A DNA stretch of 64,000 nucleotides from Thalassobaculum_A sp040219215. GTDB lineage: Bacteria; Pseudomonadota; Alphaproteobacteria; Thalassobaculales; Thalassobaculaceae. Positions within the stretch are counted from its first letter, which is position 1. Each line of letters opens with the position of its first letter. The notes under the pieces were generated by a model, which worked only from the letters and a program-made list of their open reading frames with translations, was not told where the DNA came from and did no database searches. Shown piece by piece: positions 24,067 through 32,557 of the stretch. The translations under genes were made by a program, and so were the position numbers. The stretch is taken from NCBI RefSeq assembly GCF_040219215.1, contig NZ_JAVJSX010000022.1, forward strand, positions 1 to 64,000, in the 5' to 3' direction.

Positions 24067-24242
24067 GTCTTAACCTCGCGAAATGCGTTGCACCTGCTCC
24101 AAGACGTCCGGGCATCATCCTCTGGGACATAGTCTGAGGTGAAACGTGAAAAATCTGAGGATCAGAGGCTCGGGTATTCAGCAGCTTCAGAACGACAACC
24201 CGTACGCCCCCGGCCTTGAAGCCGCTCAGGAGGCAACCGCAA

Positions 24243-24809
24243 TCAGCGCGTGATTGCCCCGTGGTCGGCCAGGACCAGGATCATCGCCAGACGCCCCGCG
24301 TCATCGCACAGCGGCAGGCGCAGCACCCGGTAGCGCCGGGTCTTGTCCTGCCGATTCGTGAAGGACAGTTCGGTGAACTGCGCCGCAAGATCCTCGGTCA
24401 TGCGAACCAGGTCGCCGTGCAAGGTGCGGGCAAACGGTTCCGGGCGCAGGTCCAATATCCGCACGCCCTTCAGGCTCTGACCGTGAATGGTGTCGGCGGC
24501 CGTGCCGGCCAGACGATAGCGGAAATCGACCGGCTCGCGCTCGACGTCGATCAGCAGCACGTGGGGCAGCAGTGCCGGTGGCAATTCGAGCGGATCAAGG
24601 TCGGCCCGCGCCGGTGCAACCCTGAGACCCCGCCGATCGGTCCAATACTGAAACAGGGGCCGGAAGAACCCGAAGTCGGGCGCATCTGGATCGAGGCCCA
24701 GGAAAACCCTCTGCGCGGTCGTCGCCTCGAACAGTTCGAAAGGCTTCGCAACGGCTGCCATCATCGGCGTTCTGCCCATTCTTTCGGCCCAGGGTATTGT
24801 CTGCTCCAT
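24243..24809 (-). CDS. Single-domain PAS protein (PAS_5 type)
   Basis: This is a 188-residue protein consisting of one PAS_5-like domain. Recognisable features are LPHVLLIDVEREPVDFRYRLAGTAADTIHGQ and the final RYRVLRLPLCDDAGRLAMILVLA. There is no kinase, cyclase or DNA-binding output domain and no membrane segment. Such proteins are numerous in Rhodospirillales and of unknown function; they may bind small ligands and act through protein contacts. Two distant relatives lie at 25981-26511 and 32067-32537. Confidence 0.78.
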   Translation of the reverse strand: MEQTIPWAERMGRTPMMAAVAKPFELFEATTAQRVFLGLDPDAPDFGFFRPLFQYWTDRRGLRVAPARADLDPLELPPALLPHVLLIDVEREPVDFRYRLAGTAADTIHGQSLKGVRILDLRPEPFARTLHGDLVRMTEDLAAQFTELSFTNRQDKTRRYRVLRLPLCDDAGRLAMILVLADHGAITR

Positions 24810-24942
24810 TTGCGGTCACGGCAACACCGGCGATCATCTCACACGATCACTTCACCGTTTCGGGGTCGAGCAGCATGCCGTTCGCGCGGCAGACTCTGCT
24901 GCTTGACTCAGTGTACCCTCGGACCATCCGGAGGAGACCGCC

Positions 24943-25974
24943 GTGCCCGAAACGATCGATGCTCTGCTGGCGCCATTCCCGAGGACGCCCTTCCTCAGTT
25001 GGAGCACCCCGGTCGAACCGCTGCCCCGGCTTGGAAAGCATCTCGGGATCGACCTCCGCGTGAAGCGCGACGACCTGACGGGGCTGGCGTTCGGCGGCAA
25101 CAAGGTGCGCAAGCTGGAATTCTACTTCGGCCAAGCGCTGAAGGAAGGCGCCGACACGGTGCTGATCACCGGCGCCGTCCAGAGCAACTACGTTCGGGTC
25201 GTTGCCGCCTGCGCCGCCCGGCTGGGACTGGACTGCCATGTACAACTGGAAGAGCGGGTCTCCGGCCAGGACGACACGTATCGTTCTTCCGGAAACGTCC
25301 TGCTCGACGACCTGCTCGGAGCGCATCGGCATGCCTTCGACGTCGGGGAGGACGAAGAAGGTGCCGACGCCCGGCTGCACGAGATCGCCGGCGAGCTGTC
25401 GCGACAGGGGCGACGCCCCTACGTGATCCCGCTCAGCCCGAAGCATCCGCCGCTCGGGTCGCTCGGCTACCTCGCCTGCGCAGCTGAACTGATGCGGCAG
25501 GGCGCCCTCGACGTCGATCAGGTCGTCGTCCCCTCCGGCAGCGGCCTGACCCACTCCGGCCTGCTGTTCGGCCTGCGCACGCTAGGCTGGCAGGGGCGCG
25601 TGATCGGGATCTGCGTGCGACGGGCAGCTTCGGCGCAGGCCGGCCGTCTGGCACGGCACATCGATCGCATCGCGACGCTGGCCGGTACCGGCAACCCGGT
25701 CAGGGACGGCGATATCGAGGTGTTCGACGACGTGCTGCACCCGGGCTACGGCAAGTTGAACAATGCGGTGTCCGACGCCCTCCGGCTGGCCGCCCGGCTC
25801 GAAGGTCTGCTGGTCGACCCGGTGTACACTGCCCGCGCGCTTGCCGGCCTGATCGCCTGCGCCGGCGATGGCCGGATTCCCAAGCGAAGCCGGACCTTGT
25901 TCCTGCATACCGGCGGTCTTCCGGCGCTCTTCGCCTACCAGCGCGACCTGCAGGCGCACGGAGTGACCGGCTGA
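24943..25974 (+). CDS. PLP-dependent D-cysteine desulfhydrase / ACC deaminase family enzyme
   Basis: This is a 343-residue fold-type II pyridoxal-phosphate enzyme. The Schiff-base lysine is in FGGNKVRKLEF, preceded by LRVKRDDLTGLA, and phosphate-binding glycines appear in PSGSGLTHSGLLFGL. The group includes D-cysteine desulfhydrase, L-cysteate sulfo-lyase and ACC deaminase; the sequence does not decide among them, though the general form fits D-cysteine desulfhydrase. Start is a GTG with GGAGGAG 6 nt upstream. It is flanked by two convergent or divergent PAS_5 genes and seems to be transcribed alone. Confidence 0.85.
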   Translation: MPETIDALLAPFPRTPFLSWSTPVEPLPRLGKHLGIDLRVKRDDLTGLAFGGNKVRKLEFYFGQALKEGADTVLITGAVQSNYVRVVAACAARLGLDCHVQLEERVSGQDDTYRSSGNVLLDDLLGAHRHAFDVGEDEEGADARLHEIAGELSRQGRRPYVIPLSPKHPPLGSLGYLACAAELMRQGALDVDQVVVPSGSGLTHSGLLFGLRTLGWQGRVIGICVRRAASAQAGRLARHIDRIATLAGTGNPVRDGDIEVFDDVLHPGYGKLNNAVSDALRLAARLEGLLVDPVYTARALAGLIACAGDGRIPKRSRTLFLHTGGLPALFAYQRDLQAHGVTG

Positions 25975-25980
25975 CGTCGC

Positions 25981-26511
25981 CTACAGCGGAACGTCCGGGG
26001 TCCCGGCTCCAATGTCGATGAACTGCCGTTCGAACACATGGAAGGTCGTCGTGCGCCCGAGGTCCGGCCAGGGCCCCAGGGTGGTGTCGATGTTGGAGCC
26101 CACGAAAACCAGATGCATGCCCGCGCCATCGTCGCGGCGAAACGGGAACGCCACGGTCTCCACCGCCATGGTCTTGCCGCTCTCGAACCGGTTCTCGCCA
26201 AGCACCCGCATCCCGCATGGATGACTGGCCGGAACCACGAAACCCTCCAGCGCCGCCGCCCGTCGCTCCGGCGCCACGAGGTCCAGATAGTCGCGGCCGG
26301 TCGGGTCGAAGCCGAAGCTCGACACCATCCCGGTGCCCATCAGCCGGATGCGGACCACGCCGGGCTCCGACAGGTCGCAGATCATCATGTGCGGAATCAG
26401 CGCCGGGACGTTGAGCGGATCGAACACCGAGCGCAGCGGAACCACGCCGTCGCGCGGCAGCGACTGCCAATGTCTGGCCCAGGCGCGACTGGCTTCAGCA
26501 GTGAACATCAT
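25981..26511 (-). CDS. Single-domain PAS protein (PAS_5 type)
   Basis: A 176-residue protein with one PAS_5-like domain: LIPHMMICDLSEPGVVRIRLMGTGM is the typical first half, and KTMAVETVAFPFRRDDGAGMHLVFVG is the second. No output domain is fused. An upstream in-frame GTG at 26526 would add five residues. It ends 6 bp from the convergent desulfhydrase-like gene. It is paralogous in architecture to the PAS proteins at 24243 and 32067, although sequence similarity is low. Confidence 0.75.
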   Translation of the reverse strand: MMFTAEASRAWARHWQSLPRDGVVPLRSVFDPLNVPALIPHMMICDLSEPGVVRIRLMGTGMVSSFGFDPTGRDYLDLVAPERRAAALEGFVVPASHPCGMRVLGENRFESGKTMAVETVAFPFRRDDGAGMHLVFVGSNIDTTLGPWPDLGRTTTFHVFERQFIDIGAGTPDVPL

Positions 26512-26610
26512 CTGATCACCGTCCACTCATCCAATCCTGGCCCCGAACGCGCCGGGAACGCAGCGCGCAACGCCCCTGCCACGGTCCGCGCTAACGGACG
26601 AACTCGGCGA

Positions 26611-27390
26611 TCAGAAGGCGCTCTGGAACAGCCCTCCGTCGAGCAACAGGTTCTGGCCAGTAATGTACCCTGCCTGCGAACTGCACAGGAATGCGGCGGC
26701 ATCACCGAATTCCGCCGGATTGCCGGCGCGCTTGGCCGGCACCGTCGCAACCCGTTCGTCATGCATCGCATCGTGGGATTTGCCCTGGGCCTTGGCGGTC
26801 GCATCGATTCCGGCCCGGTAGCGGTCGGTGTCGAAGTAGCCCGGCAGGATGTTGTTGATGGTCACGTTGGCGTGCGCCACCGATCGCGACACGCCGGCCA
26901 GGAACGCCGTCAGGCCGGCCCGTGCGCCGCTCGACAGGTCGAGCCCGAACACCGGCATCTTCACCGACACCGACGTGATGTTGACGATCCGCCCGAACCG
27001 CCGCTCGACCATGCCGTCGACCGCCCGTTGGATCAGCTCGATCGGCGTGATCATGTTCGCGGTGACGCCCTTCAGCATCGCCTCGCGATCGATCTGCCGG
27101 AAATCCTTGAACGGCGGGCCGCCCGCATTGGTGATCAGGATGTCCGGCGCGGCGCACGGGGCGAAGAGGGCGTCCTGCCCCTCCCGCGTGGTGACGTCGG
27201 CCGCGACCGGAATGACATCCGCACCGGTCTCCTTGTGCAGCGCGCCAGCCTCGGCCTTCAGGCGGTCGGCGTCGATTCCGTTCAGCACGACCACGCAGCC
27301 CGCCCGCGCCAGGGACCCCGCGATCGCCCGGCCGAGTCCGCGGCTGGAACCACACACGATGGCCTTGCGGCCGCTGATCCCGAGATCCAT
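26611..27390 (-). CDS. SDR-family protein lacking the usual Tyr-Lys pair
   Basis: This 259-residue protein has the Rossmann dinucleotide motif GSSRGLGRAIAGSLA and the NAG motif in LITNAGGPP, both typical of short-chain dehydrogenases. The serine of the active site is in NITSVSVK, but where YxxxK is expected the sequence reads LSSGARAGLTAF, with no tyrosine and no lysine. A subgroup of FabG-like SDRs shares this feature, so it may bind a nucleotide and catalyse something other than standard carbonyl reduction. It ends with the normal TGQNLLLDGGLFQ. It is followed downstream by a PAS_5 gene and preceded by a racemase-fold gene on the same strand. Confidence 0.85.
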   Translation of the reverse strand: MDLGISGRKAIVCGSSRGLGRAIAGSLARAGCVVVLNGIDADRLKAEAGALHKETGADVIPVAADVTTREGQDALFAPCAAPDILITNAGGPPFKDFRQIDREAMLKGVTANMITPIELIQRAVDGMVERRFGRIVNITSVSVKMPVFGLDLSSGARAGLTAFLAGVSRSVAHANVTINNILPGYFDTDRYRAGIDATAKAQGKSHDAMHDERVATVPAKRAGNPAEFGDAAAFLCSSQAGYITGQNLLLDGGLFQSAF

Positions 27391-27435
27391 TTCGTTCTCC
27401 CTGATGTCGATCGTTCGCTGAAGGTGACCGTACCG

Positions 27436-28191
27436 CTACCCGTCGCGCCGCTCCACCCACGTCTGCAGTGCTCGTGACAGCCCCTTTGAAGGCTTGGACG
27501 GGGGCCGGGCGAAACTGCCGCGCGTTGCCGGCCTGGGTGCCAGGTCGACGAGGGCCTCCGCCAAACGCACCGCGCACGACACGCCGTCCAGGACCGGCAC
27601 CGGGATCTCATGCGCCACCGTCCGCGCCAACCCGGCAATCGGACCGCCGCCCATGATCACCACCTCGGCGCCGTACCGGTCGATCACCTCATGACAGGCC
27701 TCAACCAGCCGTCGGCCGGTTTGCTCCTTGGCGTTGGTGATATCGGTCGGCGGCACGTCCAGCGGCCGGACCGCTACGAGGCGACCGGCAAGTCCGTGTT
27801 CCTCCGCGCACTCACGGTACCAGACACCGAGCCTTGGGGTGAGGCAGACGATTGCGTAGCGCCGCCCGAGCGTGTAGGCGGTCAGGAATGCCGCCTCGGA
27901 GATTCCGATCACCGGAATCTCCAGCATCTCCTTGGCCGCGAACACGCCGGGGTCTCCGAAGGCGGCGACGATCGCTGCATCGCAACCGGGCGCTTGCTCG
28001 GCCAGTGTTTCCAGCACCGCGTGACCGGCGATCGCCGATTCAACCCGGTTCTCGATGTACAGCGTGCCGAAGCGGGCGGTCGCCGGCACCATCTCGGTGT
28101 CAGGCGCCGCCGTCCTCCGAGCCTCCTCCACCATGGTGGCGGTGATTGCCTCCGTGACGTTCGGATTGACGATCAGAATGCGCCGCGCCAT
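27436..28191 (-). CDS. Asp/Glu/hydantoin racemase-fold protein without catalytic cysteines
   Basis: The 251-residue protein has the pseudo-twofold fold of the Asp/Glu/hydantoin racemase superfamily, opening with RILIVNPNVTEAITATM and showing AFGDPGVFAAKEML and VVIMGGGPIAGLA at the two places where catalytic cysteines should stand. In hydantoin racemases these read ACFGDPG and LGCAGM; here they are Ala77 and about Gly182. A cysteine at 206 (DGVSCAVRLAEAL) is not in the normal catalytic place. The gene lies 45 bp before the SDR gene and may be co-transcribed with it. I therefore do not call it a racemase. Confidence 0.78.
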   Translation of the reverse strand: MARRILIVNPNVTEAITATMVEEARRTAAPDTEMVPATARFGTLYIENRVESAIAGHAVLETLAEQAPGCDAAIVAAFGDPGVFAAKEMLEIPVIGISEAAFLTAYTLGRRYAIVCLTPRLGVWYRECAEEHGLAGRLVAVRPLDVPPTDITNAKEQTGRRLVEACHEVIDRYGAEVVIMGGGPIAGLARTVAHEIPVPVLDGVSCAVRLAEALVDLAPRPATRGSFARPPSKPSKGLSRALQTWVERRDG

Positions 28192-28255
28192 GCCGGTGTC
28201 CAGTCAGCTTACCCCGAAGGCCCAGCATAGCCCGCGCACGGCAGACGGCCAGGGA

Positions 28256-30256
28256 CTATGCACGACCAGGAGGCTCATCCTTTCGCCGGCACACACGTCG
28301 GCCTTCAAGATACAGGACATCCAACCCGCTGCTGCGAAACAGATCGAGAGCATCGGCCGGATTCTCGACAATCGGTTCGCCGCGCCCGTTCAGCGACGTG
28401 TTCATAACCACCGGTGTTCCGGTCCGGGTCTCGAAAGCCTCGATCAGCTTGCGAAAACCACTGGCGCTATCGTCAACCGTTTGCACCCGGGCCGATCCGT
28501 CAACGTGGGTGATCGCCGGCAATGCGTCGCTGCGGACCCTGGCAGTAAACAACATGTGCGGGCTCGACGGCGGCCCCCCTGCAAACCACTCGCCGTGCCG
28601 TTCGACTAGCACCGCCGGTGCCAAAGGCCGCCATCGCTCCCGGCTCTTGATGTCGTTGACCCGGTTGAGGTTCCGGGGATCGCGCGGATCAGCAACGATC
28701 GAACGGTGCCCAAGCGCACGCGGTCCGATTTCCGAACGGCCCTCGAACCAGCCGACAACCGCTCCTTCCGCGACATCCGCTGCCGCCGCGGCCGGCGCAT
28801 CGATCCGTTCCTCAACGCGGAGGCCGTTACCTGCCGATCGTACGGCCCGATCCACTTCGCCGTCGCTCTGGCGCCGACCCAGGTAAGCCAGCCCACCGGT
28901 ATCGGCCCCTTGGTGCACACGCGGATCCTTGAACAGCGCGTGCGCGACATAGAACGCCGCGCCGATTGCCAGACCGGAATCATCGCAACTCGGCGGAACG
29001 AAGACCCGGGCGAACCCTGCTTCATGCCAGATACGACTGTTCGCCGGACAATTCAGCGCGCAGCCACCCGACAAGCACAGGGTGTCAGCGGCAACTCCCA
29101 GGTCGGCGGCCAAGCGAGCGGCGGTTCGCGCCAACCCGAGCGCCTGTTCCTCGAAGGTCAGTTGCACGGAGGCGGCCATGTCCCTGGGAAATCGAGCCAA
29201 CGGATCCGGAGCCGGAAGGGCGCCGACCTCGTCCCGCGCCAGCGCCGCGGCGTTGCGGATGTACGGCCAGGCGGTCTCGTACAGCAGCTCAACGATCTTG
29301 GCCCGATCCCAGGGATACCGTTCGCGTACCTCGCCCATCGTGCCGACGAACGACGGGTCGTGAAATCGCGGCGTTCCGTACGGAGCCAGTCCCATCAGTT
29401 TTCCGGGTCCACCCATCCCTTTCAGCCCGCAGGCATCCGCCACGCGGCGATACAGGTTTCCGGCGTGCGAGTGGTTGAACCAGATCGGATACAGCATGCC
29501 GCCTTCACCCACGGCGTGGATCCCCGCGGCGTGACCGTAGACACCGGTTTGATAGCCACCGTCATACGTGACGACGGCGGCACGCTCGGCATCGGACTGG
29601 TAGAACGCCGTTGCCGCGTGTGCCAAGTGGTGCGGTATCACCGCTCCCGGCAGCGTACGGCCGCGAATTGTGCATCGGATCGGCGCATGGAACGGCCCTG
29701 CCAGCAGCTCGCGCCAATCCCGGTTGCCGTACAACTCCGCCGCGTTCGCGGTGATCCGATCGGGCCGGCCAACCTCGCTCCACCCCGTTGGCGTGAAAGG
29801 GAACTGACGTGCGAACAGCACCTCCGCCTTGGGATCGGAGGGATCGGTATCAGCGTCGAAGAGCGCGGCCGTGTCCGGGTAGTGATGGAAGTCGACCAGC
29901 CGCTTTCGACCCTGCGCTTCTTCCCGCATCATCGCGCTGGCAAAGGCCGCCCAGCGCTGCCGCATGAAGTCCGGGCCGCCAAGCACGCCTTCCAGATCCG
30001 GAGCGTACTCAAACCGGAATCGACCCGGGTCGACGAACAGGAACGGCCAGTTCTGGGTTGTCGTAACCGCAACGGCATCGACCGACTCCAGCCCGATCCC
30101 GGCGTCCGCCAGCGCCAGGTCGATGTCGACGACCGTCGCTATAGCCGCATGCTTGATGCGGGTGTGGCGCTCTTTTTCGATCAGGCTTTGCACGACGCCG
30201 TCGATCACAACGGTCACGGCGGCATCGTGGCCCATGTGAATGCCGAGCACGATCAA
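28256..30256 (-). CDS. Carbamoyltransferase (NodU/TobZ family)
   Basis: This 666-residue enzyme transfers a carbamoyl group from carbamoyl phosphate via carbamoyl-AMP to a hydroxyl, typically on a sugar or natural product. The N-terminal Kae1-like domain shows LGIHMGHDAAVTVV, the metal-binding HHLAHAATAF and TYDGGYQTGVYG; the C-terminal YrdC-like domain shows VGWFEGRSEIGPRALGHRSI and VMNTSLNGRGEPIV. Translation appears to begin at TTG 30256, overlapping the stop of the small upstream gene by 4 bp; GTG at 30250 is an alternative. A Wzt-like ATPase gene is divergent, hinting at modification of an exported glycan. Confidence 0.92.
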   Translation of the reverse strand: MIVLGIHMGHDAAVTVVIDGVVQSLIEKERHTRIKHAAIATVVDIDLALADAGIGLESVDAVAVTTTQNWPFLFVDPGRFRFEYAPDLEGVLGGPDFMRQRWAAFASAMMREEAQGRKRLVDFHHYPDTAALFDADTDPSDPKAEVLFARQFPFTPTGWSEVGRPDRITANAAELYGNRDWRELLAGPFHAPIRCTIRGRTLPGAVIPHHLAHAATAFYQSDAERAAVVTYDGGYQTGVYGHAAGIHAVGEGGMLYPIWFNHSHAGNLYRRVADACGLKGMGGPGKLMGLAPYGTPRFHDPSFVGTMGEVRERYPWDRAKIVELLYETAWPYIRNAAALARDEVGALPAPDPLARFPRDMAASVQLTFEEQALGLARTAARLAADLGVAADTLCLSGGCALNCPANSRIWHEAGFARVFVPPSCDDSGLAIGAAFYVAHALFKDPRVHQGADTGGLAYLGRRQSDGEVDRAVRSAGNGLRVEERIDAPAAAAADVAEGAVVGWFEGRSEIGPRALGHRSIVADPRDPRNLNRVNDIKSRERWRPLAPAVLVERHGEWFAGGPPSSPHMLFTARVRSDALPAITHVDGSARVQTVDDSASGFRKLIEAFETRTGTPVVMNTSLNGRGEPIVENPADALDLFRSSGLDVLYLEGRRVCRRKDEPPGRA

Positions 30257-30480
30257 TGGTCGGTACCAGGCAGTCGAACCGCCTCGGCCTCCTCAATGCG
30301 GCCCGCCGCCAGCAGCGCTTCAACGAGATCGATCCGGACGCCGGCATCGTGGTCGGCGTCTCCGTAGGCTGCCTGCTGAAGCAGGCTGATGGCCTCGCTC
30401 CGCCAACCAGCCTTCATGAGCGTTCGGGCCCGGACGCGTGCTTTAGCCGCAGCGTCGTTGTCTGCCTGTCGATCATTCAT
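30253..30480 (-). CDS. Small helical protein coupled to the carbamoyltransferase gene
   Basis: The 75-residue product (MNDRQADNDAAAKARVRART...) is helical and acidic at the end, with a tetratricopeptide-like pair: RARTLMKAGWRSEAISLLQQA and RIDLVEALLAAGRIEEAEAV. Its stop overlaps the TTG start of the carbamoyltransferase by 4 bp (TTGA), a strong sign of real translation. I know no family for it. It could be an accessory or docking protein for the enzyme. The ATG at 30480 is preferred over longer forms, which would run into Arg-rich, non-protein-like sequence. Confidence 0.65.
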   Translation of the reverse strand: MNDRQADNDAAAKARVRARTLMKAGWRSEAISLLQQAAYGDADHDAGVRIDLVEALLAAGRIEEAEAVRLPGTDH

Positions 30481-30607
30481 GGGTAGGCTTAGAAGTAGAA
30501 TATCGGCGAACGGTGATGCAACCCCTTTGCCGAACCGCGCACTCGCGCCTTGAGGGTTGCGGCCCGACCGACTAACGTCGCGCGCCGCGCAACGCTGAGG
30601 TTTCCGG

Positions 30608-31954
30608 ATGAGTCTGGCCGAAGAGCCCGCCGTCACCAACGACAACATCGTGGTGTCATGCCGGTCACTGACGAAGAGCTATCCGATCTGGCATTCGCCG
30701 ATGGGCCAGATGCTCGGCTTGATCGCACCAAGGATCGTGCGCCCGGCGCGCAGTTTCACCGCGCTGGACAATGTCAGCTTCGATGTCGGTCGTGGCGAGA
30801 TGGTGGGCATCCTCGGCCACAACGGTTCCGGCAAGTCGACCTTGCTGCAGATGGTCGCCTCGACCCTGACGCCCACCCAGGGAACCGTGTCCGTCAACGG
30901 GACCGTGAGCGCGCTGCTGGAACTCGGTGCGGGGCTGAACCCCGAATACACCGGGCGCGAGAACATCTTTCTCTATGCCGCCGTCCTCGGCATTCCCAGA
31001 AGCCGCATCCAAGACAAGGTCGGCGAGATCCTGGCGTTCTCGGAATTGTCGGAGTTCATCGATCAACCGGTGAAGCACTACTCCAGCGGCATGTTCCTGC
31101 GACTTGCCTTCTCCATCGCGATCTCTGTCGAGCCCGAACTGCTGATCATCGACGAGGCCCTGGCGGTCGGCGACGCGTCGTTCCAACTCAAATGCTTCGA
31201 GAAGATCCAACAGCTCAAGGATCGCGGCACCACTGTCCTGCTGGTCACGCACTCGACCCAGGTGGTGATCGAGCTGTGCGATCGATGCCTGTTGCTCGAT
31301 CACGGCCGACTGTTGGCGGACGGTGATCCCACGACCGTCGCACCCCTGTATCTCCGGCTGATCTTCGCACCCGAGGATGCCAAGGAAGCCATCCGGCAGG
31401 AGATCCTGACCGGCGAGCCGGCGGCCGAACCCAATGGCGATGGCGTCCACGCCCTGGAGATCGCACCCGACCGACCGCCGACGTCAGACGGCGTCGAGGA
31501 GGTCCAGTATGTGTCGCGCGGTGCCTCGATCCAGAACGTCCGGATCACCGACCCCGATGGCCGGCCGGCGCCGGTCCTGGTTCGAAACCACGACTACGTG
31601 ATCCGCTACGAGTTGCGGGTCGATCAGACCATCCGTCATCCACTGTTTGCGACCCTGATCAAGACTCTGCGCGGCGTGGAGATCGGCGGACTTGGATTCG
31701 GCGAGGAGACCACCCGCTGCACGGAACTGCGCGCCGGTCAGACGGCCCGCATCTCCTTCGGGTTCCGGTGCGCGCTGAACCCGGGCCAGTACACGCTCAA
31801 CACCGGCGTCTCCGCCATGCTGGGCCAGGAGCGCCACTCCGTTCACCGCCGGATCAACGCCCTCGTTTTCGAAGTTGCGGCCGTCGATGACCGGCACGTC
31901 ACCGGCATCGTCGATCTCGGTCTGAAGCCCGCGCTCTCGGTGGACGGCGATTGA
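30608..31954 (+). CDS. Wzt-like polysaccharide ABC transporter ATP-binding protein with C-terminal carbohydrate-binding domain
   Basis: The 448-residue protein combines an ATPase of the O-antigen/teichoic acid export class (residues about 15-250) with a Wzt_C-type beta-sandwich (about 290-440). Walker A is GHNGSGKST, the signature is KHYSSGMFLRLAFS, Walker B is PELLIIDEALAVGD, and the H-loop is VTHS. The C-domain in Wzt binds the modified end of the glycan to be exported. The partner permease Wzm is normally adjacent but is not present here, making this an orphan. The carbamoyltransferase operon is divergent, and a carbamoylated glycan terminus would be a sensible ligand. Confidence 0.9.
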   Translation: MSLAEEPAVTNDNIVVSCRSLTKSYPIWHSPMGQMLGLIAPRIVRPARSFTALDNVSFDVGRGEMVGILGHNGSGKSTLLQMVASTLTPTQGTVSVNGTVSALLELGAGLNPEYTGRENIFLYAAVLGIPRSRIQDKVGEILAFSELSEFIDQPVKHYSSGMFLRLAFSIAISVEPELLIIDEALAVGDASFQLKCFEKIQQLKDRGTTVLLVTHSTQVVIELCDRCLLLDHGRLLADGDPTTVAPLYLRLIFAPEDAKEAIRQEILTGEPAAEPNGDGVHALEIAPDRPPTSDGVEEVQYVSRGASIQNVRITDPDGRPAPVLVRNHDYVIRYELRVDQTIRHPLFATLIKTLRGVEIGGLGFGEETTRCTELRAGQTARISFGFRCALNPGQYTLNTGVSAMLGQERHSVHRRINALVFEVAAVDDRHVTGIVDLGLKPALSVDGD

Positions 31955-32066
31955 TCAATCCGCATTTTGGTTAACCACAACTCGACCGGTCGGCCAATAT
32001 GTTGCATTGTAGACATATACAACCTGTCGGATTGAAGACCGGCTCCCGAGAAAATGAGGAACTCGC

Positions 32067-32537
32067 GTGGTCGGGCCAGATCGCGAAATCGCAGACCTGC
32101 CATCCAGTGCCGATCCACAGGCGCGCACCCTTCTCGATAAATGGGGGTCGCTTTGTGCCGACGGGCTCCCGCCATCCCGCGAGCAAATCGGTCCATTCGA
32201 ACTGAGGCCCTGGCTCGGGCACATCAGCATCTATGAAGCAGTCGACGGCGGCGCCGACTTTCGGATCCGCCTGGAAGGCACCCGGATAAGCCAGATGACC
32301 GGGGAGGACTGGACCGGCCGTTACGCCAGCGAGGTCGACGCTGCCTTCAACGCTCAGCTTGTGAGCCACATGCAGGAGGCGCTCCGGACCGGTCGGCCTA
32401 GCCTTCATGCCATCGGCATCTACCAGCGGAAGTTCCGCTCGGCGGTTCGCATGCTGCTTCCGGTTCGCAGCCGCGCCGATGGCCCGGCGGACCAGATCTT
32501 CCTGGTGATCTACCTCGATCCCGGGCAAGCCCCGTAG
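32067..32537 (+). CDS. Single-domain PAS protein (PAS_5 type)
   Basis: A 156-residue protein with one PAS_5-like domain (LRPWLGHISIYEAVDGGADFRIRLEGTRIS, then RSAVRMLLPVRSRADGPADQIFLVIYLD). Start is a GTG with GAGGA 6 nt upstream. Upstream at 32007-32022 there is TTGTA-N6-TACAA in an AT-rich patch that may be promoter-linked. It ends 20 bp from a convergent class II aldolase gene. As with the other two PAS_5 proteins, no output domain is present. Confidence 0.75.
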   Translation: MVGPDREIADLPSSADPQARTLLDKWGSLCADGLPPSREQIGPFELRPWLGHISIYEAVDGGADFRIRLEGTRISQMTGEDWTGRYASEVDAAFNAQLVSHMQEALRTGRPSLHAIGIYQRKFRSAVRMLLPVRSRADGPADQIFLVIYLDPGQAP

Positions 32538-32557
32538 CCAGCCGCCGCCATCGCCAT

